A DNA stretch of 12,871 nt from an uncultured Bacteroidales bacterium (GCA_905235615.1 CAJOMB010000068.1:1-12871); one strand, 5' to 3'; shown: positions 1-6,457, counted from the first letter of the stretch. Notes: generated from the sequence alone by a model not told the origin. Translations and numbers: made by a program.

Positions 1-101
1 CTGATGTTGGCGCTCTGCAGGGCATAGGCAATCTGCACCCCGAAGAAACCAAAGCTGAGATCTACCAGCTGACGGAAGGTCAAATCACGTTTCTGTGACA
101 T
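1..101 (-). CDS. MFS sugar transporter, N-terminal fragment (runs off the left edge)
   Basis: Only the first 33 codons are visible, starting at an ATG whose first base is 101 and continuing beyond base 1. The peptide begins MSQKRDLTFRQLVDLSFGFF and continues GVQIAYALQSANI. A short polar leader followed by S-F-G-F-x-G-x-Q-x-x-x-x-L-Q-x-A-N is characteristic of the first membrane helix of Bacteroidetes MFS/SLC45-like or GPH-type sugar transporters. The start is supported by a TATTTTTG promoter element 30 nt upstream on the same strand. The gene is divergent from the histidine kinase. Substrate cannot be judged from this fragment, and the family call rests on one helix. Confidence 0.6.
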   Translation of the reverse strand, partial: MSQKRDLTFRQLVDLSFGFFGVQIAYALQSANI

Positions 102-131
102 CGGTTGTTAGTTTAAGCGTTATAACCGACG

Positions 132-139
132 CAAAAATA
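132..139 (-). promoter_or_regulatory. Bacteroidetes-type -7 promoter element for the leftward transporter
   Basis: Read on the minus strand this is TATTTTTG, matching TAnnTTTG. It ends 30 nt before the transporter ATG. A clear -33 TTTG is not visible. The element overlaps the palindrome at 136-156. Confidence 0.55.
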
Positions 140-156
140 AGAAATGATTTCTTATT
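136..156. promoter_or_regulatory. 21-bp perfect palindrome, candidate operator
   Basis: Arms AATAAGAAAT (136-145) and ATTTCTTATT (147-156) are exact reverse complements around one central G. The site covers part of the -7 element of the leftward transporter, so a bound dimeric regulator would block that promoter. It lies 67 bp from the -7 of the divergent kinase gene. The operator role is inferred from position and symmetry. No cognate regulator is identified. Confidence 0.5.
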
Positions 157-198
157 ATAAGGTGTATCGGCCCATGTTCCCCGCTGAACGGACATTTT

Positions 199-230
199 TT
201 TGCGATGAACGGAAAAACTCCTTACCTTTG
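199..230 (+). promoter_or_regulatory. Promoter of the LytS/LytTR operon
   Basis: TTTG at 199-202 and TACCTTTG at 223-230 are separated by 20 bp, matching the Bacteroidetes TTTG / TAnnTTTG pair. The -7 element ends only 4 nt before the ATG at 235, so the transcript would be leaderless or nearly so if this start is right. Confidence 0.6.
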
Positions 231-234
231 CCTC

Positions 235-1395
235 ATGAAAATCAGGCCGATAGACGGGATTATTCATGGCTTCGCGCTCATGCACGCGGCCACCACCATC
301 CTGTGTACGCTGTCCGGAATGCCGGACAGCATGCCCCTGACCATCCTCACCATGGCCCTGGCCGTCCTCATCTGCTACCGGGAAAACCTCACCGTGGAAA
401 TCACCGTCATGGCCCTCATCCTGGTGAATACGCTGGGCTTCATCCTGGGCAATATTGGCGCCCTGATTCCCCTGAGCGGTTTTCCGGCCATTTGGCAGCA
501 CGCCCTTTCCACCTTTGCGGTAACGGAAATCCTGGGCTGGTCCCTCTTCCTCTTCGCCCACCGTTTCGCCCCGGGCGGGGCCGCCGGCTATGAGCGGAAG
601 CAAAACTGGTACAGGAACGCCAGCTGGCTGGTCATTGCCATCGCCATCGTGTTCGGCATCCGCCTGTATATTGAAGCCAACTATACCGGGAACCTGCTCA
701 TGGAGAACTCCGGAGCCGTCATCATCCTGGTGGTCACCACCCTCATCTGCCTCATTTTCATGGTGAACTTCGCCCTGCAGATGCAGCGGGAGGTATCGGC
801 CCAGCGAAGCCGGCGGCATCAGGCCGAATTCAACTACATGACGCTCAAGAACCAGATTAACCCGCATTTCCTGTTCAACAGCCTCAACGTGCTGGATTCC
901 ATCATCCAAGGAGGAGGCAGCCGGGAGGAAGCCAGCGAATACGTCCAGAAGATGGCCGCCCTGTACCGCTATGTCCTCAAGCAGGAGGGAAAACGTCTGG
1001 TCCCCATGAAAGAAGAGGTGGAATTCGCCCGCACCTATCAGGAACTCATCCGCATCCGCTTCCCCGAAGGCTTGGCTTTCCGGGGCCTGTTCTCCGACGA
1101 AGACCTGTATGGCTACATGGTCCCCGGCACCCTCCAGCTGCTCATCGAGAATGCCATCAAGCACAACGCCATATCGGCCGACAACCCCTTGGTGGTGACC
1201 AGCCGGATAGAAGACGGCGCCATCGTGGTGCAGAACAACCGCATCCCCAAGCTGACACCGGTGAGTTCTACCGGAATCGGCCTCCAATATATCCGGAACC
1301 AGTACCGGGACATCGCCGGAAAGGAGATTCTGGTTCAGGAAACGGACCATTCATTCTCCGTCACCATCCCCATCCTCCACGAATCAATAGTTTAA
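235..1395 (+). CDS. LytS/YehU-type sensor histidine kinase
   Basis: A 386-residue membrane histidine kinase that would autophosphorylate and pass the phosphate to the LytTR regulator encoded 5 bp downstream. About six hydrophobic segments fill residues 7-180, with no recognisable extracytoplasmic sensor domain. A His_kinase domain follows, with the motif NQINPHFLFNSL and phospho-acceptor His211. The ATPase domain has an N-box LLIENAIKHNA (about 302-312) and a G-box GIGLQYIRNQY (347-357). The frame is open back to an ATG at 205, but a TACCTTTG promoter element (223-230) lies between the two ATGs, so 235 is preferred. The stimulus is unknown; in Bacteroidetes such pairs often control envelope or transport genes. 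The divergent transporter is a possible target, by position only. Confidence 0.9.
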   Translation: MKIRPIDGIIHGFALMHAATTILCTLSGMPDSMPLTILTMALAVLICYRENLTVEITVMALILVNTLGFILGNIGALIPLSGFPAIWQHALSTFAVTEILGWSLFLFAHRFAPGGAAGYERKQNWYRNASWLVIAIAIVFGIRLYIEANYTGNLLMENSGAVIILVVTTLICLIFMVNFALQMQREVSAQRSRRHQAEFNYMTLKNQINPHFLFNSLNVLDSIIQGGGSREEASEYVQKMAALYRYVLKQEGKRLVPMKEEVEFARTYQELIRIRFPEGLAFRGLFSDEDLYGYMVPGTLQLLIENAIKHNAISADNPLVVTSRIEDGAIVVQNNRIPKLTPVSSTGIGLQYIRNQYRDIAGKEILVQETDHSFSVTIPILHESIV

Positions 1396-1400
1396 TTCAG

Positions 1401-2147
1401 ATGAAAGCACTGGTAATCGAAGACGAGCTCCTGGCTCGCGAACACATGATCAAGCTGCTGCAGGGCAATTTCCCGGATGTGGAAGTGGTGGGCGCGGTGG
1501 GTTCCATCAAAGACACCGTGGCCTGGATAACGGAACAGCCCGCCCCGGATGTCATCTTCATGGATGTGGAACTGAGCGACGGCTCCAGCTTTGACATCTT
1601 CACCAAGGTGGAAGTTCCCTGCCCCGTGATCATGACCACCGCCTACGACCAATATGCCGTGCAGTCCTTCGAGGTGAACGCCATCGATTACCTCCTCAAG
1701 CCCATCGGCCTGCCGGAGCTGCGCCGGGCCATTTCCCGCGTCACTTCCGGCCAGGCGCGGAAGCCCTCCACCGAAACGGTGCAAAGCCTCCTGAACCACG
1801 TACACAAGGAAAAATTCCTCATCCGGATGAACAACCGGATTGTGCCGGTACGCACCTCGGACATCGCGTATTTCTACTCGGAGGACAAGAATTCCTACAT
1901 CGTCACCACCGGCGGAGCGTCCTATGTGATGGACGAATCCCTGGACGCCATCGCCCAGAAACTGGACCCGGAGGCCTTCTTCCGCATCTCCCGCAGCTGC
2001 ATCATCTCGGAAGGGGCCATCGACTCCGTCTCCCGCCTCATGGGCGGCCGTCAGCAGATATCCCTGCGCCACGGCTTCCCGCAGCTCACGGACCTTACCG
2101 TGTCCCGGGCCCGGGTAGATGATTTCCTTGACTGGTTAGGGCGTTAA
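1401..2147 (+). CDS. LytTR-family (LytT/AlgR-like) response regulator
   Basis: A 248-residue DNA-binding regulator in two parts. The receiver domain (about 1-115) carries acidic residues E7-D8-E9, phospho-acceptor Asp55 in FMDVEL, T79/T80 and the conserved K100-P101. The LytTR domain (about 138-245) begins EKFLIRMNNRIVPVRTSDIAYFYSE, contains the typical RISRSCII and ends in a short helix. It starts 5 bp after the kinase stop, so the two are co-transcribed and form a cognate pair. Its stop overlaps the stop of lepA on the other strand (2144-2147). Target genes cannot be named from this sequence. Confidence 0.93.
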   Translation: MKALVIEDELLAREHMIKLLQGNFPDVEVVGAVGSIKDTVAWITEQPAPDVIFMDVELSDGSSFDIFTKVEVPCPVIMTTAYDQYAVQSFEVNAIDYLLKPIGLPELRRAISRVTSGQARKPSTETVQSLLNHVHKEKFLIRMNNRIVPVRTSDIAYFYSEDKNSYIVTTGGASYVMDESLDAIAQKLDPEAFFRISRSCIISEGAIDSVSRLMGGRQQISLRHGFPQLTDLTVSRARVDDFLDWLGR

Positions 2148-3931
2148 TCCAGCTTGAGCACCGCCATGAAGGCACTCTGAGGCACCTGCACGGTGCCAAT
2201 CTGCCGCATGCGCTTCTTGCCTTCCTTTTGCTTTTCCAAGAGTTTGCGCTTGCGGGTGACGTCACCGCCGTAGCACTTCGCTGTCACGTCTTTACGGACT
2301 TGGCGCACCGTTTCGCGGGCGATGATTTTGGCGCCGATGGCCGCCTGCACGGCAATGTCGAACTGCTGGCGGGGAATCAGGTCCTTTAGCTTGAGGCAGA
2401 TTTTTCGGCCGAAGTCGTACGCATGGTCCTCGTGGATGAGGGTGGAGAGGGCATCGGCCGGGTCTCCGTTCAGGAGGATGTCCAGCTTCACCAGCCGCGC
2501 CGGGCGGAAGTCGGTGACATGGTAATCGAAGGAAGCATAGCCCTTGGAGATGGACTTGAGCTTGTCATAAAAGTCGAAGACCACCTCGGACAGCGGCAGG
2601 TCGTAGTTCAGCTCCACGCGGTCCGTAGTGATGTAATGCTGGCCGATCAGCGTGCCCCGCTTGTCCATGCACAGTTTCATGATGGGGCCGTAAAAATCGG
2701 CCTTGGTGATAATCTGGGCGCGGATGTACGGCTCCTCGATATGGTCTATGATGGTGGCCGACGGCAGACCGGAAGGGTTGTGCACGTCCACCACTTCGCC
2801 CTTGGTAGTATATACCTTATAAGATACGTTGGGGACGGTGGTGATTACGTCCATGTTGAACTCCCGGAACAGGCGCTCCTGTACAATCTCCAGGTGCAGC
2901 AGGCCCAGGAAGCCGCAGCGGAAGCCGAAGCCCAGGGCCAGGGAGCTCTCCGGCTCATAGGTGAAGGAAGCGTCGTTGAGCTGAAACTTCTCCAGCGTGG
3001 CCCGCAGCTCCTCGAACTTGGAGGCGTCCACCGGATAGAGGCCGGCGAAGACCATCGGCTTCACTTCCTCGAAGCCCGCAATCGCCTCGCTACAAGGGTT
3101 CTCCACATGGGTGATGGTGTCGCCCACCTTCACTTCCACGGCGGCCTTGATGCCGGTGATGATATACCCCACGTCTCCGGCCTTCACCTCGCCGGTGGGG
3201 TTCAGCTTGAGTTTCAGGTTGCCCACCTCCTCGGCCTCGTACTCGTTGCCGGTAGAGAAGAACTTCACCTTGTCTCCGCTTTTGAGGCTGCCGTTCACCA
3301 CCTTGAAGTAAGCGATGATGCCCCGGAACTGGTTGAAGACGGAGTCGAAGATGAGAGCCTGCAGCGGCGCGTCAGGGTTTCCCTGCGGGGCGGGAACCTT
3401 GTCCACGATGGCGTCCAGCACCGCCTGCACACCTTCTCCCGTCCGGGCCGATACCCTTAAGACATCCTCCGGCTCACAGCCCAGCAAGTCCACAATCTGG
3501 TCTGTCACCACCTCCGGCTGGGCGGAATCCATGTCTATCTTGTTCAGCACCGGAATAATCTCCAGATTATGGTCGATGGCCTGGTACAGGTTGGAAATGG
3601 TCTGCGCCTGAATACCCTGTGAGGCGTCCACCACCAGCAGCGCCCCCTCGCAGGAAGCGATGCTGCGGGACACCTCGTAGGAGAAGTCCACATGGCCGGG
3701 CGTGTCGATGAGGTTGAGCCGGTACGTCCCCCCTCCCCGCACGTAATCCATCTGGATGGCGTGGCTCTTGATGGTGATTCCCTTCTCCTTCTCCAGGTCC
3801 ATGTCGTCCAGCACCTGGTTTTCCATCTCCCGCTCGCTCAGGGTACGGGTGAGTTCCAGCAGGCGGTCGGCCAGGGTGGATTTACCATGGTCGATATGGG
3901 CGATGATGCAGAAATTGCGGATATTCTTCAT
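2144..3931 (-). CDS. lepA: Elongation factor 4 (LepA), ribosomal back-translocase GTPase
   Basis: A 595-residue translational GTPase of normal family length. It binds stalled or mis-translocated ribosomes and affects ribosome assembly and initiation. G1 is AHIDHGKST (residues 11-19), G3 is DTPGH (76-80, with the catalytic-type His80) and G4 is NKID (130-133). EF-G-like domains II, III and V follow, and the LepA-specific C-terminal domain ends RQIGTVQVPQSAFMAVLKLD. The frame is open to 4261, but the family start MKNIRNFCIIAHIDHGKST is at 3931 and a TATCTTTG element lies 6 nt before it. The upstream residues are not LepA-like. It is divergent from menA and convergent with the response regulator. 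Nothing is missing or broken. Confidence 0.97.
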   Translation of the reverse strand: MKNIRNFCIIAHIDHGKSTLADRLLELTRTLSEREMENQVLDDMDLEKEKGITIKSHAIQMDYVRGGGTYRLNLIDTPGHVDFSYEVSRSIASCEGALLVVDASQGIQAQTISNLYQAIDHNLEIIPVLNKIDMDSAQPEVVTDQIVDLLGCEPEDVLRVSARTGEGVQAVLDAIVDKVPAPQGNPDAPLQALIFDSVFNQFRGIIAYFKVVNGSLKSGDKVKFFSTGNEYEAEEVGNLKLKLNPTGEVKAGDVGYIITGIKAAVEVKVGDTITHVENPCSEAIAGFEEVKPMVFAGLYPVDASKFEELRATLEKFQLNDASFTYEPESSLALGFGFRCGFLGLLHLEIVQERLFREFNMDVITTVPNVSYKVYTTKGEVVDVHNPSGLPSATIIDHIEEPYIRAQIITKADFYGPIMKLCMDKRGTLIGQHYITTDRVELNYDLPLSEVVFDFYDKLKSISKGYASFDYHVTDFRPARLVKLDILLNGDPADALSTLIHEDHAYDFGRKICLKLKDLIPRQQFDIAVQAAIGAKIIARETVRQVRKDVTAKCYGGDVTRKRKLLEKQKEGKKRMRQIGTVQVPQSAFMAVLKLD

Positions 3932-3937
3932 AGCTTG

Positions 3938-3945
3938 CAAAGATA
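3938..3945 (-). promoter_or_regulatory. -7 promoter element of lepA
   Basis: Minus-strand TATCTTTG, a perfect TAnnTTTG, ends 6 nt before the lepA ATG at 3931. No clear TTTG -33 is seen; the region behind it is A-rich on the transcribed strand. The short distance implies a very short 5' leader. Confidence 0.6.
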
Positions 3946-3969
3946 AATCTTTTTTCTGGTTTTTCCGGC

Positions 3970-4002
3970 AGGCGCACGTTTTCCCGGCTTTTTTGTGCGC
4001 GT
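3970..4002 (+). repeat. 33-bp intergenic repeat, copy 1
   Basis: This stretch begins AGGCGCACGTTTTCCC and ends TTTTTGTGCGCGT. Its reverse complement recurs at 6425-6457 with 31 of 33 bases identical. It carries short inverted ends (GCGCAC and GTGCGC), so it could form a loose hairpin. It sits between the divergent promoters of lepA and menA. Function unknown. Confidence 0.7.
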
Positions 4003-4027
4003 TGGAGTCAAAATGGAGGGAATTCCG

Positions 4028-4035
4028 TATCTTTG
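4028..4035 (+). promoter_or_regulatory. -7 promoter element of menA
   Basis: TATCTTTG, perfect TAnnTTTG, 20 nt before the menA ATG. A TTG at 4002-4004 lies 23 bp upstream and could be the -33. This element helps choose 4056 as the start over codons further upstream in the same open frame. Confidence 0.65.
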
Positions 4036-4055
4036 CGTGGAAAAAACGATTTATC

Positions 4056-4982
4056 ATGACTCTGAAAGCCGCCCTTCGCTCCATGCGCCTGAGGACACTG
4101 CCCCTTTCCTGCGGCGGTGTGCTGCTGGGCATTCTCCTGGCCCTGGCCGATTGGAAGGTGGACCCCTGGGTTGCCGTCCTCATCGTGCTCACCACCGTCT
4201 GCCTGCAAATCCTCTCCAACCTCTCCAACGAACTGGGAGACGTCCTCCGCGGGACGGACACCGAGGAGCGTCAGGGCCCCCGCTACGGGCTCAACGGCGG
4301 AGAAATGACCCGGGGCGATATGCAGCGCCTCATCGGCCTGTTTGTGGGACTTTGCGTGATTTTTGGCACGCTGATGACGTGGAAAGCCTTCGGTACCCTC
4401 TTTGACCTTACCCCGCTGCTGGTGCTACTGCTGGGCGCCGCCGCCATAGCCGGTGCCATGAAATACACGCTGGGCCCCAATCCTTACGGCTACCGGGCCA
4501 GGGGAGACATCTACGTGTTCCTGTTTTTCGGCCTTGTGGCGGTGCTGGGGGCGTATTTTGTGTGTACGAAGGGCCTGGGCCTTCACTGGAAACTCCTGTT
4601 GCCGGCCTGCGGCGTGGGCTTCTTCTCCGTGGGCGTGCTCAATGTGAACAACATCCGGGACATGAAGACGGACGCCGCCAACCGTGTCACCGTGGCCATC
4701 AAACTGGGAGCCCGCAAGGCACGCATCTACCAGACGGCGCTCATCGGCCTTGGTTGGGCCTGCATGGCGGCCTACTGCCTCCTTTGCTGGCCTTCGTGGT
4801 GGCACTGGCTGTGGATGGTCACCCTTCCCTTGTATCTCAAGCATCTGCAGATAGTCTGGACCCGGGAAGACCGTGCCTTGGACCCGGCCCTGCCGCTGCT
4901 GGTGATGTGCACCTTCTCCCTCTGTCTGCTGATGGGCCTGGGCTTCTGCGTCTATTTAGGGACAAACGAAACGCTATCGTAA
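4056..4982 (+). CDS. menA: 1,4-dihydroxy-2-naphthoate polyprenyltransferase
   Basis: A 308-residue integral membrane prenyltransferase of the UbiA family. It attaches the polyprenyl tail to 1,4-dihydroxy-2-naphthoate with loss of CO2, the membrane step of menaquinone synthesis. The first aspartate-rich motif is the MenA-type ILSNLSNELGDVLRGTDTEE, followed by RQGPRYGLNGGEMT. The second is NNIRDMKTDAANRVTVAIKLG. Hydrophobic helices run through the whole protein. Length fits MenA (about 300). The frame is open back to 3756, but those codons lie antisense to lepA and before the promoter, so ATG 4056 (MTLKAALRSMRLRTLPLS) is chosen. No other men gene is in the window. MenA implies a menaquinone-based respiratory chain. 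The stop is followed immediately by an A/T-rich run that begins the island. Confidence 0.92.
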   Translation: MTLKAALRSMRLRTLPLSCGGVLLGILLALADWKVDPWVAVLIVLTTVCLQILSNLSNELGDVLRGTDTEERQGPRYGLNGGEMTRGDMQRLIGLFVGLCVIFGTLMTWKAFGTLFDLTPLLVLLLGAAAIAGAMKYTLGPNPYGYRARGDIYVFLFFGLVAVLGAYFVCTKGLGLHWKLLLPACGVGFFSVGVLNVNNIRDMKTDAANRVTVAIKLGARKARIYQTALIGLGWACMAAYCLLCWPSWWHWLWMVTLPLYLKHLQIVWTREDRALDPALPLLVMCTFSLCLLMGLGFCVYLGTNETLS

Positions 4983-4984
4983 AA

Positions 4985-4998
4985 AAAATAATTTTATT
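4985..4998 (+). repeat. Island left-end direct repeat (AAAATAATTTTATT)
   Basis: The 14-mer AAAATAATTTTATT starts 2 bp after the menA stop and recurs in the same orientation at 6400-6413. Both copies are soon followed by GTTGAT or AGTTGAT. The pair brackets the AT-rich segment with the broken ATPase gene. Low complexity makes chance similarity possible. Confidence 0.45.
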
Positions 4999-5006
4999 GA
5001 TTAGTT

Positions 5007-5021
5007 GATGTTTTACCTAAA
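5007..5021 (+). repeat. Island inverted repeat, left copy
   Basis: GATGTTTTACCTAAA is the exact reverse complement of 6377-6391 (15 of 15). The similarity continues less exactly through the neighbouring TTAGT and AT-rich bases, giving sub-terminal inverted repeats about 1.4 kb apart on either side of the ATPase gene. Confidence 0.65.
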
Positions 5022-5044
5022 ATGATGAAGAATATAGGATTGTC
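5022..5044 (+). repeat. 23-bp direct repeat, left copy, overlapping the ATPase 3' end
   Basis: The 23 bases that start ATGATGAAGAATATAGG and end ATTGTC are repeated exactly at 6290-6312. Similarity continues for 13 more bases (10 of 13). This copy overlaps the ancestral stop codon of the ATPase gene (TGA on the minus strand at 5043-5045), so the repeat unit is the end of that gene plus its downstream flank. Confidence 0.75.
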
Positions 5045-6162
5045 AGCGCCGAAAATAGTTGTTCTTAAGCCAAAATGCGTAAATCGGGTCTTCCATCGAA
5101 ACCGTTTTTCCGAACGTGTCGATGATATCGAGTTTTGCTAAAGCGTTTTTTGCTCTTTGCACTGTCAGGCTGTTTCGCAGATCGTATTGTTCCATCACTT
5201 TTGAAGAAGTAAGTTCTTTTTCACCTTGTACGATAGCATTCAGCAGATTTTGAAAGCGTTTGCGTAAGTGCCAGATTCAACCCGGATTGAGAGTCCACGA
5301 TGGAACGGAAAGCTGCGTCTATTGTTTCGTCATCGCATTTGACCGTAGTTCTGTTCCAAACTTCTTCACAAAGCTGTTGAATGTAATATGGATTGTTGTC
5401 GACCAGGTCTACGATGCAAAGACACTGTTCCGGTGTTATGTCTTTTCCGGTATTTCTGAATCTTTGTGCAATAAACCCGGGCCAGTGTTCCCGTTTGATT
5501 TTTTCCAGGAACATTGTTTTCCCGAACTTATAAAAAGGCTTCTCTACATTGGTGAACACTTCCAGCATCATGTGCCTTCTGCTCCCGTAAAGGCAGTATG
5601 CAACGTGTTGCTGAAGCTGCCAGTGAGAACGAAGCTTTGCCTGAAATGCATCCGAATTCTTGAAGGAAGCTATTTGCTGAAATTCGTCGATGCAGACAAC
5701 AATCTTAATTCCTTTTTCCACGGCTATTTTCTCGGCCAGGTCAAGGATTTCATCTTCGCTCTTCTTTATCTCGTGTAGCTGGAAGGATACACCGACAGTA
5801 TTCATTGTATCACCTATGTTGATCGTCGGAGCGACTGTTGAAAGGAATCTTTTTGCATTGGCGACTATTTCGTCCAACAATGAAGCTGTGCCGCGCAAAA
5901 TCTCAGTAGCCAGTTTTTGATAGAATTCTTCTTCGGTCCGGACATTGAAGATGTCAACATGGCATATTCTTAATGCCGGATCTTCTTGTATGGCACGGTT
6001 GGCTGCCATCCTGACCAGGGAACTCTTTCCCCAACGACGCGGAGATATTAGAATCGTATTGGTAAGGTTTTGAAAATCCGTTACCAGTAAGGCTGTTTCC
6101 TTTGCTCTGTCCGTAAAAAAAGGTTCGGTTGCTATTTTGCCATAGACGAAAGGCGATTCCAT
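5043..6162 (-). pseudogene. AAA-type ATPase (archaeal ATPase-like, PF01637-type), frameshifted near the C-terminus
   Basis: The intact frame from ATG 6162 gives 313 residues and stops at 5221. It has the variant P-loop SPRRWGKSS (40-48), Walker B VVCIDEFQQ (155-163) and the family motif LYGSRRHMMLEVF (191-203). The usual C-terminal winged-helix region is missing from this frame. It is present in another frame from about 5264 to 5043 (73 residues, beginning RKRFQNLLNAIVQGEKELTS and ending NNYFRR), including the typical DPIYAFWLKNNYF. Rejoining needs a +1 (or -2) shift near 5250-5264. The expected few residues between TQTL and QNLL are also absent, which suggests a small deletion. The gene is much more AT-rich than its neighbours, so it was probably acquired separately. 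Cellular role is unknown; such ATPases are often multicopy. A sequencing error is possible. Confidence 0.8.
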
Positions 6163-6171
6163 AATGTTTAA

Positions 6172-6213
6172 TTTTTGTTACAAATATAAGTATTCTTTTT
6201 GTTATAACAAAAA
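6172..6213. promoter_or_regulatory. Palindrome plus extra half-site in the ATPase promoter, candidate operator
   Basis: TTTTTGTTA (6196-6204) and TAACAAAAA (6205-6213) form a perfect 18-bp palindrome that covers the -33 element. A third copy of the half-site, TTTTTGTTA, lies in direct orientation at 6172-6180, between the -7 and the start codon, 24 bp from the first. This spacing suits binding of one regulator on both sides of the -7. The ATPase's own winged helix is one possible binder; that is inference. Confidence 0.5.
6181..6211 (-). promoter_or_regulatory. Consensus promoter of the ATPase gene
   Basis: On the minus strand, TTTG (6208-6211) and TATATTTG (6181-6188) are exactly 19 bp apart, the best Bacteroidetes-type promoter in the window. 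The -7 ends 18 nt before the ATG at 6162. Confidence 0.75.
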
Positions 6214-6235
6214 AAGTACATGCCTGCTTGAACAC

Positions 6236-6290
6236 AAAAAAATCCTCCTTCCTGCGGGGCGCATAAACGATGCTCTGCAGGAGAGGAGGA
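6236..6290 (-). terminator. Rho-independent-type terminator, minus strand
   Basis: The arms TCCTCCTTCCTGC (6243-6255) and GCAGGAGAGGAGGA (6277-6290) pair over 13 bp with one bulged base. On the minus strand the hairpin is followed by seven T (6236-6242). It directly follows the right copy of the 23-bp repeat on that strand and lies upstream of the ATPase promoter. It has no intact gene to terminate, which suggests it belonged to an older copy of the gene or isolates the promoter. Confidence 0.6.
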
Positions 6291-6312
6291 TGATGAAGAA
6301 TATAGGATTGTC
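6290..6312 (+). repeat. 23-bp direct repeat, right copy
   Basis: Exact copy of 5022-5044, with the adjoining 13 bases (6313-6325) matching 10 of 13. Because the left copy contains the end of the ATPase gene, this may be the remnant of a second gene copy. No further coding similarity is visible upstream of it on the minus strand. Confidence 0.75.
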
Positions 6313-6376
6313 TGTGCTGAAAATATCCGTGTGAGACATCCGCTTAATCGAACCTTATACAGAGGCTTGTAATACC

Positions 6377-6391
6377 TTTAGGTAAAACATC
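6377..6391 (+). repeat. Island inverted repeat, right copy
   Basis: TTTAGGTAAAACATC is the exact reverse complement of 5007-5021, and the following GATTAGTCAA resembles the left side's continuation. It lies in the 345-base gap between the ATPase start (6162) and the sigma-factor start (6508). That gap also holds the ATPase promoter, its palindrome, a terminator and the repeat copies. Confidence 0.65.
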
Positions 6392-6399
6392 GATTAGTC

Positions 6400-6413
6400 A
6401 AAATAATTTTATT
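6400..6413 (+). repeat. Island right-end direct repeat (AAAATAATTTTATT)
   Basis: Same 14-mer and orientation as 4985-4998, followed by TGTTGAT. It may mark the right boundary of the AT-rich island. Base composition returns to the GC-rich background just after it. Confidence 0.45.
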
Positions 6414-6424
6414 TGTTGATTTTT

Positions 6425-6457
6425 ACGCGCACAAAAATGCAGGGAAAACGTGCGCCT
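6425..6457 (-). repeat. 33-bp intergenic repeat, copy 2
   Basis: The reverse complement matches 3970-4002 at 31 of 33 bases. On the plus strand it contains CAGGGAAAACGTGCGCC and ends 50 bp before the sigma-factor ATG. It has the same orientation toward the sigma gene that copy 1 has toward lepA (38 bp from the ATG). Confidence 0.7.

Noticed and set aside
85..1350. Open frame (421 codons) on the minus strand across the kinase gene
   Set aside because: It is antisense to a complete LytS-type kinase and its composition is that of a shadow frame. The real minus-strand gene here starts at 101 in another frame.
2423..3460. Open frame (345 codons) on the plus strand inside lepA
   Set aside because: Antisense to the highly conserved LepA GTPase; no recognisable motif and no promoter.
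5954..6235. Minus-strand open frame of 93 codons at the ATPase 5' end
   Set aside because: It overlaps the ATPase coding start and its promoter in another frame and has no recognisable features.
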